Part shown: positions 25,840 to 34,358 of the stretch, piece after piece
Layout of the letters: each line of letters begins with the position of its first letter
How positions within the stretch are numbered: position 1 is the stretch's first letter
Source: Olsenella sp. KGMB02461
GTDB taxonomy: Bacteria; Actinomycetota; Coriobacteriia; Coriobacteriales; Atopobiaceae
Length of the DNA stretch: 64,000 nucleotides
Direction of reading: 5' to 3'
Assembly (NCBI RefSeq): GCF_012584445.1
Contig: NZ_JABAHI010000008.1
Coordinates: forward strand, 806,001-870,000
Notes under the pieces: generated by a model
What the model was told of the DNA's origin: nothing
The model's input: the letters and a program-made list of their open reading frames with translations, nothing else
The model's database searches: none
Position numbers and translations under genes: made by a program

Positions 25840-28260
25840 ATGAAGCCGCACGTTCCCGCGTCTCACGCATTGAACGACTTCAAAAGCCGCCTGTGCGCCT
25901 TTGGGGCCTTCCTGTGCCTTATGGGTTTTGTGGGCTGTGCCAATGCCTCGACCCCTTCTCATGGGGCTGTCGCCCCTCTGGCCTTTTGGTCTCTGGCCAT
26001 CCTTGGCATCCTCTTGGGCGGCGCAGCGCTCTTCTATAGGGCGCGGCTCTCTGGCCGCCGCGCCCCTGAGGCGCCATCAGGCAACGCCCAGGCGCTGGAC
26101 CCTTTGGCGCTGCACAGGGTCCAAGAGCTTCTGGAAGGGGCGCCCGCACTCCAAGAGGACTCCTTCGACCTCGCCTCTTTCTTCCAGCAGCTGCTGCAAG
26201 CCGCAGAGCCCCTGACCTTTTTGAAAGATGCCCTGGGAGACATCCGCACCCGCGAGGCTAAGGCAGACGGTCTCTTTGAAAACCCCGAGCACGCCAGCGC
26301 CCCCAGCGCCTATGAGCGTTTCTTGGCTCAAGAGCTGGAGGATGCCAAGCTGCTCGAGGCGGCTTCACAGCCCATACCCCTGCGCTTCGTGGCCCAGCCT
26401 ACCCGGCATCTGGTGGGCTACCGCATAGACCTGGCCGCCTACCCCTTCAGCTATGAGGTGGCAGCCCAACGCCTCACCGCCGCCCTCAACCGGCTGCTCA
26501 TGGCGCATCACCATTGCAAAAACACCCCCTCCCCTACCTTGGAGCAGCTCTTGCAGGCCGCCACTTACCTGGAAGCCATGCCCCAGCGGCAGTTGCGCGC
26601 CCTCGTCGACCCGGCAGCCCAAGAAGGCGCCTACCGCGAGTGGGACGCCCGCCATGCCATCGCTTGGGGTTTGGAGCGCCTGCGCACCCCTTATCCCTTC
26701 GAGGCCCAATTTCGCCTGAACCTCCAGGCAGGCCTCGCCGCCTTTGCCATTCCTGCCACAGATCCCGAGGTCATGGCTTCGCGCCGTTGGTCGTTCGACC
26801 TGGACCGCCAGGTGAGCGCCACCGCCTCCATGCGCACCCAAGCCTCTTTGGACCTTTGCTGCAAAGAAGCGCTCACCTGCGCCTCTCTGGCCTTCGCCCT
26901 CTGCCCTCAGCTTTCCTTTGTGTGGGTGCAGGGCTATGTAGACAACCCTCAGGGCCACTCCTGCCTCCTGTGGGCCAAGCTCTCCCGCAGGCAGATGAAA
27001 GAAGCCCGTTTAAGCTCCTCTCAAGACGGCATCGACCTCTTTTGCCGCCTAGGGGGCACCGTGGGTTGGGACGGCGCCCAATGCACGCCAGTAGACGCCG
27101 GCTTCTCTTTGGAGGACCCTCAGCTCTCCCCTGCCTGGCGCACCCAGCGCCCTGAGTATTCCTGCCGAGAAATACCTGCCAGCTATCAAGGGCCTCTCAA
27201 GGCCCAAGAAGTGGCGGAGCTAAGCATCGATGAAAGCCAGCTGCGCTCCTCGCTGATGGAGCGGATCCTGCCCAGCTTGGGGCCTCGCTGCCAAGATGCC
27301 GTCTCCCAAGTGCTGGCGCTAGGCGGCCAACATCCCGAGCCCACGGTGGCCCAGGCGCGCACCCGCGTGGCTCGGCACCTGGTAGAGGGCGAGCTCGACG
27401 TGACCAACGGCTGGGAGGTGCTGGCAGACTTTACCAGCCCGGACCCCGTGGAGCAGATGCTGGGGCATGCCATGGGCTCGCTGCGCCAGGAGGGAATCCC
27501 GGCTTTGGTGGCACGCCTTTCTCGGCAGCTCAAAGAACACCAGGCATCTTTAGAGGCCACGGTGGACGACGGGCGTCCCTGGCGCTGTTTCGCCAACTAC
27601 GCCGAGCGCAGCCTCTACAACCAGTTTTATGGCGACTCGGAGCCTGCACCCCATTTGGCGCCGCTCTCCCATCTCCACGGGCAGCTGGCCTTGAGCCTGC
27701 TGGAGAGCCAGCAGGGCCACCACGACCAGGCGCTGCTGTGGGCGCTCAATGCCAGGGACCTCGCCCCGCTCTACCCGGCAGCCCGGCTGCAAGTGGCCAG
27801 GGCCTATCTGGAACTGGGCGACGGCGCCATGGCAGCCCAAACGCTCATAGACCTTCTGGCCTCAACCTACGACCCAGAGGCGGCCGCCCAGGCCTATCAT
27901 CTGTTGAGCTCGGTGGCTATGACTCTGGAAAACACCGAGCTGGCGGTGGCCTCCATGGCCATGGCCACCACCTATCCCACGCCGGTGGCGGCGCTCTCAG
28001 CCGTCTTTCTCTCCGGGCTTGTCGCCTCCCTCGACGATCCTGACGAGGCCGGGCGCATGATCCTGGAGACGCCGCGCATTTTAGAATCCCATCAAATACC
28101 TAACGCGCCCACTCAAGAGGTGCTGGATGCTCTGCGCCAGGGGGCGCAAGCCGCCACCAACGCTGAGATCTTCTGGGTAGCCACAGATCTCACGGCACTC
28201 TTAGCCCAGCTAGAAAGCGACCAAGTCATGCGTTCAATCTCTAAATCTATGGCCCTTTAA
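25840..28260 (+). CDS. Membrane-anchored TPR-like protein of unknown function
   Basis: 806 residues. Two hydrophobic segments near the N-terminus (about 19-37 and 46-66, the first ending GFVGC, a poor lipobox) are followed by RARLSGRR, so the large remainder is probably cytoplasmic. Residues about 580-720 form helical pairs of TPR type (ALLWALNARDLAPLYPAARLQVARAYLELG). I recognise no family for the middle. It is paralogous to the next gene: shared motifs include FRLN near 305, YAERxLYN near 585, LAPLY and a C-terminal SISKS/SMVKS block. AGGGAGGGAGCC precedes the ATG. It is divergent from the zinc repressor across its operator, so zinc control is possible. Confidence 0.8.
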   Translation: MKPHVPASHALNDFKSRLCAFGAFLCLMGFVGCANASTPSHGAVAPLAFWSLAILGILLGGAALFYRARLSGRRAPEAPSGNAQALDPLALHRVQELLEGAPALQEDSFDLASFFQQLLQAAEPLTFLKDALGDIRTREAKADGLFENPEHASAPSAYERFLAQELEDAKLLEAASQPIPLRFVAQPTRHLVGYRIDLAAYPFSYEVAAQRLTAALNRLLMAHHHCKNTPSPTLEQLLQAATYLEAMPQRQLRALVDPAAQEGAYREWDARHAIAWGLERLRTPYPFEAQFRLNLQAGLAAFAIPATDPEVMASRRWSFDLDRQVSATASMRTQASLDLCCKEALTCASLAFALCPQLSFVWVQGYVDNPQGHSCLLWAKLSRRQMKEARLSSSQDGIDLFCRLGGTVGWDGAQCTPVDAGFSLEDPQLSPAWRTQRPEYSCREIPASYQGPLKAQEVAELSIDESQLRSSLMERILPSLGPRCQDAVSQVLALGGQHPEPTVAQARTRVARHLVEGELDVTNGWEVLADFTSPDPVEQMLGHAMGSLRQEGIPALVARLSRQLKEHQASLEATVDDGRPWRCFANYAERSLYNQFYGDSEPAPHLAPLSHLHGQLALSLLESQQGHHDQALLWALNARDLAPLYPAARLQVARAYLELGDGAMAAQTLIDLLASTYDPEAAAQAYHLLSSVAMTLENTELAVASMAMATTYPTPVAALSAVFLSGLVASLDDPDEAGRMILETPRILESHQIPNAPTQEVLDALRQGAQAATNAEIFWVATDLTALLAQLESDQVMRSISKSMAL

Positions 28261-28280
28261 GAAGACTCGGGGTCTTTTAG
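28261..28280 (+). terminator. Weak hairpin after the first TPR-like gene
   Basis: AAGAC/GTCTT 5-bp stem followed by TTT directly after the stop codon. Too short to be a strong terminator; it may give partial readthrough into the paralogue. Confidence 0.3.
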
Positions 28281-28447
28281 AGCATCACTATTTCATCCAC
28301 TATGCACCCTTTTGCATAATTTTGTGATATGCAGGAAAAAAGCTGGACAAAAGCCACACAAGGAATTGGCATAGCTCAAAGCATCCTTAACGAAATTGAG
28401 GAAAATTAGGGGAATAGTAGAGATACCAGCCACGAAAGGGTGCGCAC

Positions 28448-30652
28448 ATGGTATCGATGCCCGTAAATTCCCAGGACGCTCGAGGGGACGCCGGTTCCCT
28501 GCGCGCTACGTCGCCCAGCCTCTTCAACGCTGAGCGCGCGGCTCAGCGTCTGGTGGCAGACATCTATCCCATCGAGTCCCTCAAAGCCCAGGTTCACAGC
28601 CTTTGCACCAGCACCGCCCAAGATCCAGTGGCCCACTTCTTTTGCGAATCCCTTAAAGACGCCGGGCTCTATGAGCTGCCTGACGACGCTCCTGTATGGG
28701 CTTCTTGGAACCGCATCTCTCACCTGCCCTGCCTCGATATCCAAGGGCGGGTCACTCCCGCCACCGTCAAGGGCGTGCGCAGGGTGGAGACCGCGCTCAT
28801 CCGCAGCGTCTGGGCTTTTCGCGTGGCGATGTTCCAGGGCGTCTCTGACCCCGCGTTCTTCTATGAGGTGGCCACTCAGATGGACTGCCATCTGGCAAGC
28901 ACCCTGGCGCCGGATCTGCATCCTGCCACGGCCCCTCAAAGCGAGTGGCAGTGCCGTTCCTCTGTGGCACAGATGCTCACCTCGCTGCCCATCTCTTTTC
29001 GCACAGACCCAGACTTTCGCCTCAACCGCGCCCAAGGCCTCATGGCCTTCTCCTTCACCGCCCCAGACCCAGAGCTTGTTCCCAGGCGCCTCGCTCCCAC
29101 CGGCGGAAAAGCCACGCGTTCCGAGCGTGCCAGCTATGCCGCCCAGGTGAGCTGCAGCCTGACATTGGCCCTCTGCGCCTTGGGGTTCTCGACTTCCTCT
29201 GACATCTCCCAGGTGTGGGTCGAGGCCAGAAACCCTGCCGACCCCGCATGCCCTTGCCTGCTCTCTGCCCAGATAGACAGGGCTGCCTTTGACACTGTCG
29301 ATTTGGACCGCTGTGATGCCCGCGAGGTCCTCGCAACCTGGGATGCCGTCCATCTGGCTGCCGATAAGAGCCTGGCCCCCATCGCCGCCACGTTCTCCTT
29401 AGCCCATCCGGCCCTGAGCCCCAAAGATTGTCAGCGGGCTCCTCTACAAACATCGTCGCCCCTTGAAGGTTCGCAAGCCCAGGGGCTCGGCGCCTCCTGG
29501 GAAGCGGATCTAGCCTGCTCCAGCGACCCTGCCCGCGAGCTGGCGGCAGAGACGCTGTGCCGGCAGCTCACCGGCTCCTGCGCCCACGACGTCCATGTGA
29601 TCCTTGCGGCCGTCCGCAAGAGCCCAGACGACCTGTTTTGCCAGGCAGGCGAGCATGTGGTGCAGTCCCTGATCGATGGCACGCTCGATGGCGACGACCC
29701 TGATGCGCTGGTGGAAGCCTTCGTGGGAGTCGACACCATCGCCCCGCTCCTCAAAGAGGCCCACCGCCTGCTTTGCACCCCAGGCGCCAGCCCCAACCGC
29801 CTCAGGCAGCTCAAAGACGCCATCTATGGGCAGCTGCTGGCCCGGGGCGACCTCAATCAGCCAGATACTGCCAATGAGTGCTATCGCTGGTTTAGCACCT
29901 ACGCAGAGCGCCAGCTCTACAACTGCCTCATCTCAGACGAACGCCAGGTGCATCTGGTCTCCAACCTCTCCTTCCAAGCATTGGGCATCCTCACCCGCCT
30001 GGCTATCCGCCTTAAAGACTTCGATCAGGCGCTTGCTTGGGGCCTGCGCGCCGTAGGCATCGCCCCCCTCTATGCCAATGCGTCGCTGCGTCTGGCTCGC
30101 ATCTTGAGGATGACCGGCGATCAAAAGGCCGCCAAGACTACCCTGTGCTCTGCGCTCCTCTGGGCCCATGACCCCGAGGCCATCGGCGCCCTCTACTTGA
30201 GCCTTGGCTCGCTTTTGGCAGACATTGGCGCCACGCATCAGGCGCGAGCAGCCCTCAAAAAGGCTGCCCATCTGGGAGTCACCGTATCCGGCGAAGCACA
30301 GGTGCGCTTGTCCAACCTGGAAAAACTCCCTGCCCATGTACCCCATGCACAAAGTGTCGGGGACTACCCAGCGGCCGCCGTTGCCCAAGGCACGTCCTTC
30401 TCGGCGTCCGGGGGCGCTGCCGCGCCAGACCCTAGGGACGCCTCTGACGCCCCCAGCCTCGCCGACGAGGAGATCTTGGAGTCCGCGGGCATTCCTCTCG
30501 CCCCTACGCCCCAGGTAGACGCAGCCGTTGCCCATGGCGCAGAGGCTGCGGTGGACGCTGGCCTCTTTTGTGTGGGCCGCGACCTGGCAGGGCTTTTGGG
30601 CCTTATGCGCCAGGATCGCACCATGGTTTCCATGGTGAAGTCGCTGGTGTAG
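28448..30652 (+). CDS. Soluble TPR-like paralogue of the preceding gene
   Basis: 734 residues without signal peptide or membrane segment. Its similarity to the protein at 25840-28260 runs over most of the length: DFRLN and DPEL blocks near 180-200, FSTYAERQLYN (about 480), TPR-like helices at 500-620 (ALAWGLRAVGIAPLYANASLRLARILRMTG), then a low-complexity linker and a conserved C-terminal block (GLFCVGRDLAGLLGLM). Cysteines are frequent but not in metal-site spacing. Function unknown; the membrane/soluble pairing suggests a scaffold acting with its neighbour. GAAAGGG lies 7 bases before the ATG. Confidence 0.8.
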   Translation: MVSMPVNSQDARGDAGSLRATSPSLFNAERAAQRLVADIYPIESLKAQVHSLCTSTAQDPVAHFFCESLKDAGLYELPDDAPVWASWNRISHLPCLDIQGRVTPATVKGVRRVETALIRSVWAFRVAMFQGVSDPAFFYEVATQMDCHLASTLAPDLHPATAPQSEWQCRSSVAQMLTSLPISFRTDPDFRLNRAQGLMAFSFTAPDPELVPRRLAPTGGKATRSERASYAAQVSCSLTLALCALGFSTSSDISQVWVEARNPADPACPCLLSAQIDRAAFDTVDLDRCDAREVLATWDAVHLAADKSLAPIAATFSLAHPALSPKDCQRAPLQTSSPLEGSQAQGLGASWEADLACSSDPARELAAETLCRQLTGSCAHDVHVILAAVRKSPDDLFCQAGEHVVQSLIDGTLDGDDPDALVEAFVGVDTIAPLLKEAHRLLCTPGASPNRLRQLKDAIYGQLLARGDLNQPDTANECYRWFSTYAERQLYNCLISDERQVHLVSNLSFQALGILTRLAIRLKDFDQALAWGLRAVGIAPLYANASLRLARILRMTGDQKAAKTTLCSALLWAHDPEAIGALYLSLGSLLADIGATHQARAALKKAAHLGVTVSGEAQVRLSNLEKLPAHVPHAQSVGDYPAAAVAQGTSFSASGGAAAPDPRDASDAPSLADEEILESAGIPLAPTPQVDAAVAHGAEAAVDAGLFCVGRDLAGLLGLMRQDRTMVSMVKSLV

Positions 30653-30732
30653 CGAGCCTGGGTGCGGCTCAAGGACAAGTGGGCCGCCGCTCCCGTTGGC
30701 ACACCGTCTCACACGCTTTTCAACAGGAAAAA

Positions 30733-30770
30733 GCTGCAGGAGCTTGTCTTGAGAGGCAAGCTCCTGCAGC
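30733..30770. terminator. Strong 14-bp hairpin between convergent genes
   Basis: GCTGCAGGAGCTTG (30733-30746) and its exact complement (30757-30770) with a 10-base loop. An A-run (GGAAAAA) precedes it, so on the minus strand the stem ends in a T-run, consistent with termination of the pepV-like transcript. Confidence 0.7.
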
Positions 30771-30780
30771 CCTGGCGATC

Positions 30781-30823
30781 ACTTGGCGCCTTTAGGCTTG
30801 CGGCATAAGCCTAAAGGCCAAGG
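30781..30823. terminator. Second hairpin between TPR-like gene and pepV
   Basis: CCTTTAGGCTT and AAGCCTAAAGG (about 30789-30817) around a 7-base loop, extended outward by ACTTGG/CCAAGGT and followed by TTTT on the plus strand. It probably ends plus-strand transcription of the TPR-like pair. Confidence 0.65.
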
Positions 30824-30832
30824 TTTTGGCGA

Positions 30833-32242
30833 TCAGCCCAGATCCAGGTTCATAAGGCGCGCGATGGCATCGATGTAGATGGCCATGGAATCGCGGAGCA
30901 GCTGCTCGGATACGCCCTCATTGGCGCCGTGCATGGGCCCCACCCAGGCAGGGGTAGGCACACCGCGCTCCTCGGGGCCAAAGGAGGCCGCGTTCTTGAA
31001 TTCGCGGGCATAGGTGCCGCCGCCGATGGTGAAGGGCTTCTCGTCTTTTCCTGTGTGGTCGTTGTAGGTTTGGATGAGCGTCTGGATCTCAGGGCTCGAG
31101 GGATCCACATAGAAGGGCGGGAGCATGAGGTCCACAGTGAGCTTGCAGCCGTAGCGCTCGCCTAAAGGACGCACGCGAGCCTCGATTTCCTCGCCGGTGA
31201 TGGACTTGGGGAAGCGGGAGTCGATGGTCTGCACGAAGCAGCCGTCTTGAGTGTACACGGTGCCGCCAATGCAGGTGAGAGGCTCAAAGACGTCGTCGGT
31301 AGCGGCGATGTCCAGCGTGGAGCCGTCGGTGGAGCCCATGATAAGGCGCTCCAGCTCCATAAAAGGCTGCTGGTCAGGGCTGTAGAGACCGTTGTCCCAG
31401 AGGTAGTCGACGAGCATACCGATGGCGTTGCGGGTGCCCTCGGGCAGCGAGGCATGTCCGCCAATGCCGTGAGCCGTGAGCTTCACCAAGCCGTCGCCAG
31501 CATCCTCGATATCGATGCCGTCTGCTGCGGGCAGATCTGCTGCAGAGGCGCGGATCACCGCAGTGGCCAGCGCAGGGATGGCGTTGCCTGCCGTGCCGCC
31601 GTCCAGCTCGACGATAGTGCCACCGGCCACAGGCTCGGAGGTGAAGGTGGCGGAGAAGCCGCCCTTCTCGCCGCAGCATACGGGGAACTCGGCATCGGGG
31701 GTGAACAGGAAGGCCGGCTGCTCGAAGTGCTCATTGTAGTAATCGACGTCGCCTAGACCAGTCTCCTCGTTGGCGCCCACGATACAGCGGATGGTATAAG
31801 GCAGCTTTTGGCCGCGTTCCGCAAAGAAGTGGGCAGCCCAAAGGGCCAGCACCAGCGGCCCCTTGTCGTCCAGCGTGCCGCGGCCCAGCAGGTAGCCGTC
31901 CTTTCTCACCATGGTGAAAGGATCGGTGTCCCAGCCCACACCCACGGGCACAATGTCCACGTGACCAATGACGGCCACCTGCCTTTGAGAGTCGCCCGGC
32001 AGGTCGGCATAGCCAATGTAACCGTCACAATCGTGAGGCTCCATGCCCAGGCGCTCAGCGATGTTGAGCGTGGCATCCAGAGCCGCCTTAGGGCCTGGGC
32101 CCCAGGGGGCGCCGGGAGCCGCCGCATCCAGATCCTCTACCGAGTCGATGGACACCAGCGTCGCAATGTCTTCGAGCACCTCAGGCCACACGCGCTCGAC
32201 ATAGGCCTCAAGCTCTTCTTTGGTGACAGAGATCTTCTCCAT
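30833..32242 (-). CDS. pepV: M20-family dipeptidase (PepV/Sapep-like)
   Basis: 469 residues, the usual PepV length. Metal-site motifs are GHVDIVPVG (His, about residue 93), GRGTLDDKGP (bridging Asp, about 121), NEETG (catalytic and metal Glu, about 157) and FTPDAEFPV (Asp). It would hydrolyse dipeptides with a free N-terminus in the cytosol, completing breakdown of imported peptides. AAGGGAAGG lies before the ATG. Divergent from the HAD gene at 32385. Confidence 0.9.
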   Translation of the reverse strand: MEKISVTKEELEAYVERVWPEVLEDIATLVSIDSVEDLDAAAPGAPWGPGPKAALDATLNIAERLGMEPHDCDGYIGYADLPGDSQRQVAVIGHVDIVPVGVGWDTDPFTMVRKDGYLLGRGTLDDKGPLVLALWAAHFFAERGQKLPYTIRCIVGANEETGLGDVDYYNEHFEQPAFLFTPDAEFPVCCGEKGGFSATFTSEPVAGGTIVELDGGTAGNAIPALATAVIRASAADLPAADGIDIEDAGDGLVKLTAHGIGGHASLPEGTRNAIGMLVDYLWDNGLYSPDQQPFMELERLIMGSTDGSTLDIAATDDVFEPLTCIGGTVYTQDGCFVQTIDSRFPKSITGEEIEARVRPLGERYGCKLTVDLMLPPFYVDPSSPEIQTLIQTYNDHTGKDEKPFTIGGGTYAREFKNAASFGPEERGVPTPAWVGPMHGANEGVSEQLLRDSMAIYIDAIARLMNLDLG

Positions 32243-32384
32243 GCCAATCCTTCCCTTTAGAAGACCGGCCCGCCCCTCTCAGAGTGCGCAGCCGATCGCC
32301 ACATATCCCTTCCACCATAGCCTTCCCACAGCTCCCTGAAGCTTTTGTATACTGCCTTCAGCATCTTCCCATCGGCAGAAGGCA

Positions 32385-33158
32385 ATGTGCATAACGATGA
32401 ACCCCGCTCCTCGCTCCTCAGAGGCGGCTCGCCGCCCTTCCCTCTCGAAGGCGTCCGTAGAGTTCGCCTCTCCCCAAAATTCCCGCCCCCTCTCTCTGGA
32501 CGGCCTGCGCCCCGGCTCCTTTGCTTTTGACGGCGCCATCTTTGACTTCGACGGGACCTTGGCCAACTCATGGAACGTCTGGCACCAGGTCGACGACCTC
32601 TTCTTGTCCCAGCATGGCTTCGAGCGCCCCGCTGACTTCTCCGAGCAGATGGCAGGGAGGAGCTTTATGGAAGGCGCCCGGTGGGTAGTTGAAGCCTTTC
32701 ATCTTAAGGAGACTCCCCAGGAGGTCTGCGATCAGTGGAATGCCCTGGGCCAAAGGCTCTACAAAACCCAGGTCTCCCTGCTTCCCGGCGCGCTAGACTA
32801 CCTGCGCGCCCTCAAGGGCGCCGGCGTGCCTTTGGCCCTGGCTACCACCAACGATCCTGAAGTGCTCTCTTCGCTGGCTCACCTTATCGATTTCGAGGAT
32901 CTCTTCGATGCCTGCCTCTACGGCTGCGACGTCGCCCGAGACAAGCGCTTCCCCGACATCTACGAGGCTGCGGCCCGCAGGCTTAACATCTCGCCGGCGT
33001 CCACCGTAGTCTTCGAAGACATCCCCCAGGGCCTGCAGGTGGCCTCCTCCGCCGGCTTCACTGCCGTAGGCGTCCTCAATGAAGACCCCGAGCAGCGGCA
33101 GTCCGAGGTGCGCCAGGCTGCCCACCTTACCCTCTCCCACTGGAGCCAGCTCCTCTAA
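32385..33158 (+). CDS. HAD-superfamily phosphatase
   Basis: Up to 257 residues. Motif I DFDGTLANS is at about residue 55, ALATTN is motif II, and VVFEDIPQGLQ is motif III/IV, all of subfamily IA. The 50 residues before motif I are low-complexity and unusual. Starts at 32385 and 32397 are both possible: AGAAGG is very close to the first and 14 bases from the second. Substrate unknown; a phosphosugar or nucleotide is typical. Confidence 0.85.
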   Translation: MCITMNPAPRSSEAARRPSLSKASVEFASPQNSRPLSLDGLRPGSFAFDGAIFDFDGTLANSWNVWHQVDDLFLSQHGFERPADFSEQMAGRSFMEGARWVVEAFHLKETPQEVCDQWNALGQRLYKTQVSLLPGALDYLRALKGAGVPLALATTNDPEVLSSLAHLIDFEDLFDACLYGCDVARDKRFPDIYEAAARRLNISPASTVVFEDIPQGLQVASSAGFTAVGVLNEDPEQRQSEVRQAAHLTLSHWSQLL

Positions 33159-33169
33159 GACTCCTCGAC

Positions 33170-33194
33170 CCTCACCGAGAAACCCTTGCCTCGC
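33170..33194 (+). repeat. Diverged copy of the dispersed motif (intergenic)
   Basis: CCTCACCGAGAAACCCTTGC followed by CTCG, matching 20421-20445 at about 21 of the 24 bases compared. It lies between the HAD phosphatase and the fluoride channel. Confidence 0.6.
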
Positions 33195-33239
33195 ACTCCC
33201 CGTTTTTCAAGTCGCAGCACCCTACAGAAAGAAGGAATT

Positions 33240-33602
33240 GTGCTTGTCAGTTGCATGGTGGTAGGAATTGGCGGCTTTGCAGGCTCTGTCCTGCGCTACC
33301 TCTGCTCTTCGCTGGCGCCTTCCGCGCCCATGGGCCTTCCCACGCTCCTCATCAACGCAGTAGGCTCCTTTGTGCTCGCCACCCTTACCACTTGGACGCT
33401 CAAAGGGGCGCTCGGCAACGAGCAGCTCTCCCTCATGCTGCGCGTGGGCCTCTGTGGCGGCTTCACCACCTTTTCCACCTTCAGCGTCGAGGCCCTGCAG
33501 CTGCTAGAGGGAGACAAGCCCTACCTAGGCCTCGTCTACCTGACACTTTCTTGTGCCTTGGGCCTCGGCGCCGCCTATTTGGGGAGCGCCTTGGCCCGAT
33601 AG
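33240..33602 (+). CDS. fluC: Fluoride channel FluC/CrcB
   Basis: 120 residues and four hydrophobic segments. The family signature GGFTTFSTFSVE, carrying the fluoride-path Phe and Ser/Thr residues, and NAVGSF (conserved Asn) are present. It forms dual-topology dimers that let fluoride leave the cell. GTG at 33240 is chosen because GAAGGA lies 3 bases upstream and the resulting N-terminus aligns in length with known FluC; ATG 33255 is the alternative. No fluoride riboswitch is seen in the short leader. The last 78 bases overlap the convergent acyltransferase gene. Confidence 0.9.
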   Translation: MLVSCMVVGIGGFAGSVLRYLCSSLAPSAPMGLPTLLINAVGSFVLATLTTWTLKGALGNEQLSLMLRVGLCGGFTTFSTFSVEALQLLEGDKPYLGLVYLTLSCALGLGAAYLGSALAR

Positions 33603-34358
33603 CGCCCCTTCCATCGCAGTGCGCACCTGCTCTTCCAGCCCCTCCACCGCCCCTTTGGAAAGCCGCCCGTGAGGCGCCGCGACAGGCTGGCCAATGTGCA
33701 CTTCGAAGGCCGGGCGGCCCAAAAGCCTATTGATGCAAAAGCGCGTTTGCTGCTTCAACACCACCGGCACCAGCGGGGCCTTGGTCATGGCCGCAAGGCG
33801 AAAGGCCCCCGTTTTGAAGGGCAGCAACCCCGGATGATAGGGCTCCAAATCCCCTGAGGGATAGATGGCCAGCAGGTCGCCCGCCCCCAGCACCTCTTGG
33901 GCGCGCTCGAACATGAATCGAGTCTCGCTCAATGTCTCCCCAGTAAACACTGAGCCCAAATGCGCCACCAACGGCCCATAGACAGGCGCCGTGCCATTTT
34001 CTGGCAATGTCAAAAAGTGCACCTGCTCTGGCCATAGCGCGATGGCCACCATAGGGGCATCCAGCAGGCTTACATGATTGATGCAAAGGATGCATCCTTT
34101 GAGGAGGCTCTTGTCGACAACTTCCGAGGTAACCCTGAGCCCAAACCAAAGCTTGCAGTGGAGCTTCAATAGGGGCAGCACCAGCCGATACAAGCGACGG
34201 TCTGCGGCTGCGCGCTTAGGGGTGGGCTCCTGATAGAGGGCCTTGGTGCGCCGCGCCTTGAGGGTCGCCCTCAGCCTCTTTATGGGATTGGGGCGCAAAA
34301 GGGGGCCGAGAGGCCGACTTTCAAAAAGCGGGCCCATAGCCTTAGGAAACCCTTTCAT
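33525..34358 (-). CDS. 1-acyl-glycerol-3-phosphate acyltransferase-like (PlsC family)
   Basis: 277 residues. The acyltransferase motif INHVSLLDAP (HxxxxD, about residue 95-104) and YPSGD (about 165, equivalent to the EGTR block) fit the PlsC/LPLAT fold. Substrates are probably acyl donors and a lysophospholipid or glycolipid. ATG 34358 is preferred over TTG 34379. It overlaps the end of the upstream GT4 gene by 17 bases, which suggests co-translation and a joint role in a glycolipid or lipoglycan. The C-terminal ~26 residues (rich in Gly, Ala and Gln) are encoded antisense to fluC. Confidence 0.87.
   Translation of the reverse strand: MKGFPKAMGPLFESRPLGPLLRPNPIKRLRATLKARRTKALYQEPTPKRAAADRRLYRLVLPLLKLHCKLWFGLRVTSEVVDKSLLKGCILCINHVSLLDAPMVAIALWPEQVHFLTLPENGTAPVYGPLVAHLGSVFTGETLSETRFMFERAQEVLGAGDLLAIYPSGDLEPYHPGLLPFKTGAFRLAAMTKAPLVPVVLKQQTRFCINRLLGRPAFEVHIGQPVAAPHGRLSKGAVEGLEEQVRTAMEGALSGQGAPQIGGAEAQGTRKCQVDEA

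Noticed and set aside
33159-33239. Possible fluoride riboswitch before fluC
   Set aside because: The leader is about 80 bases and lacks the conserved crcB-motif segments.
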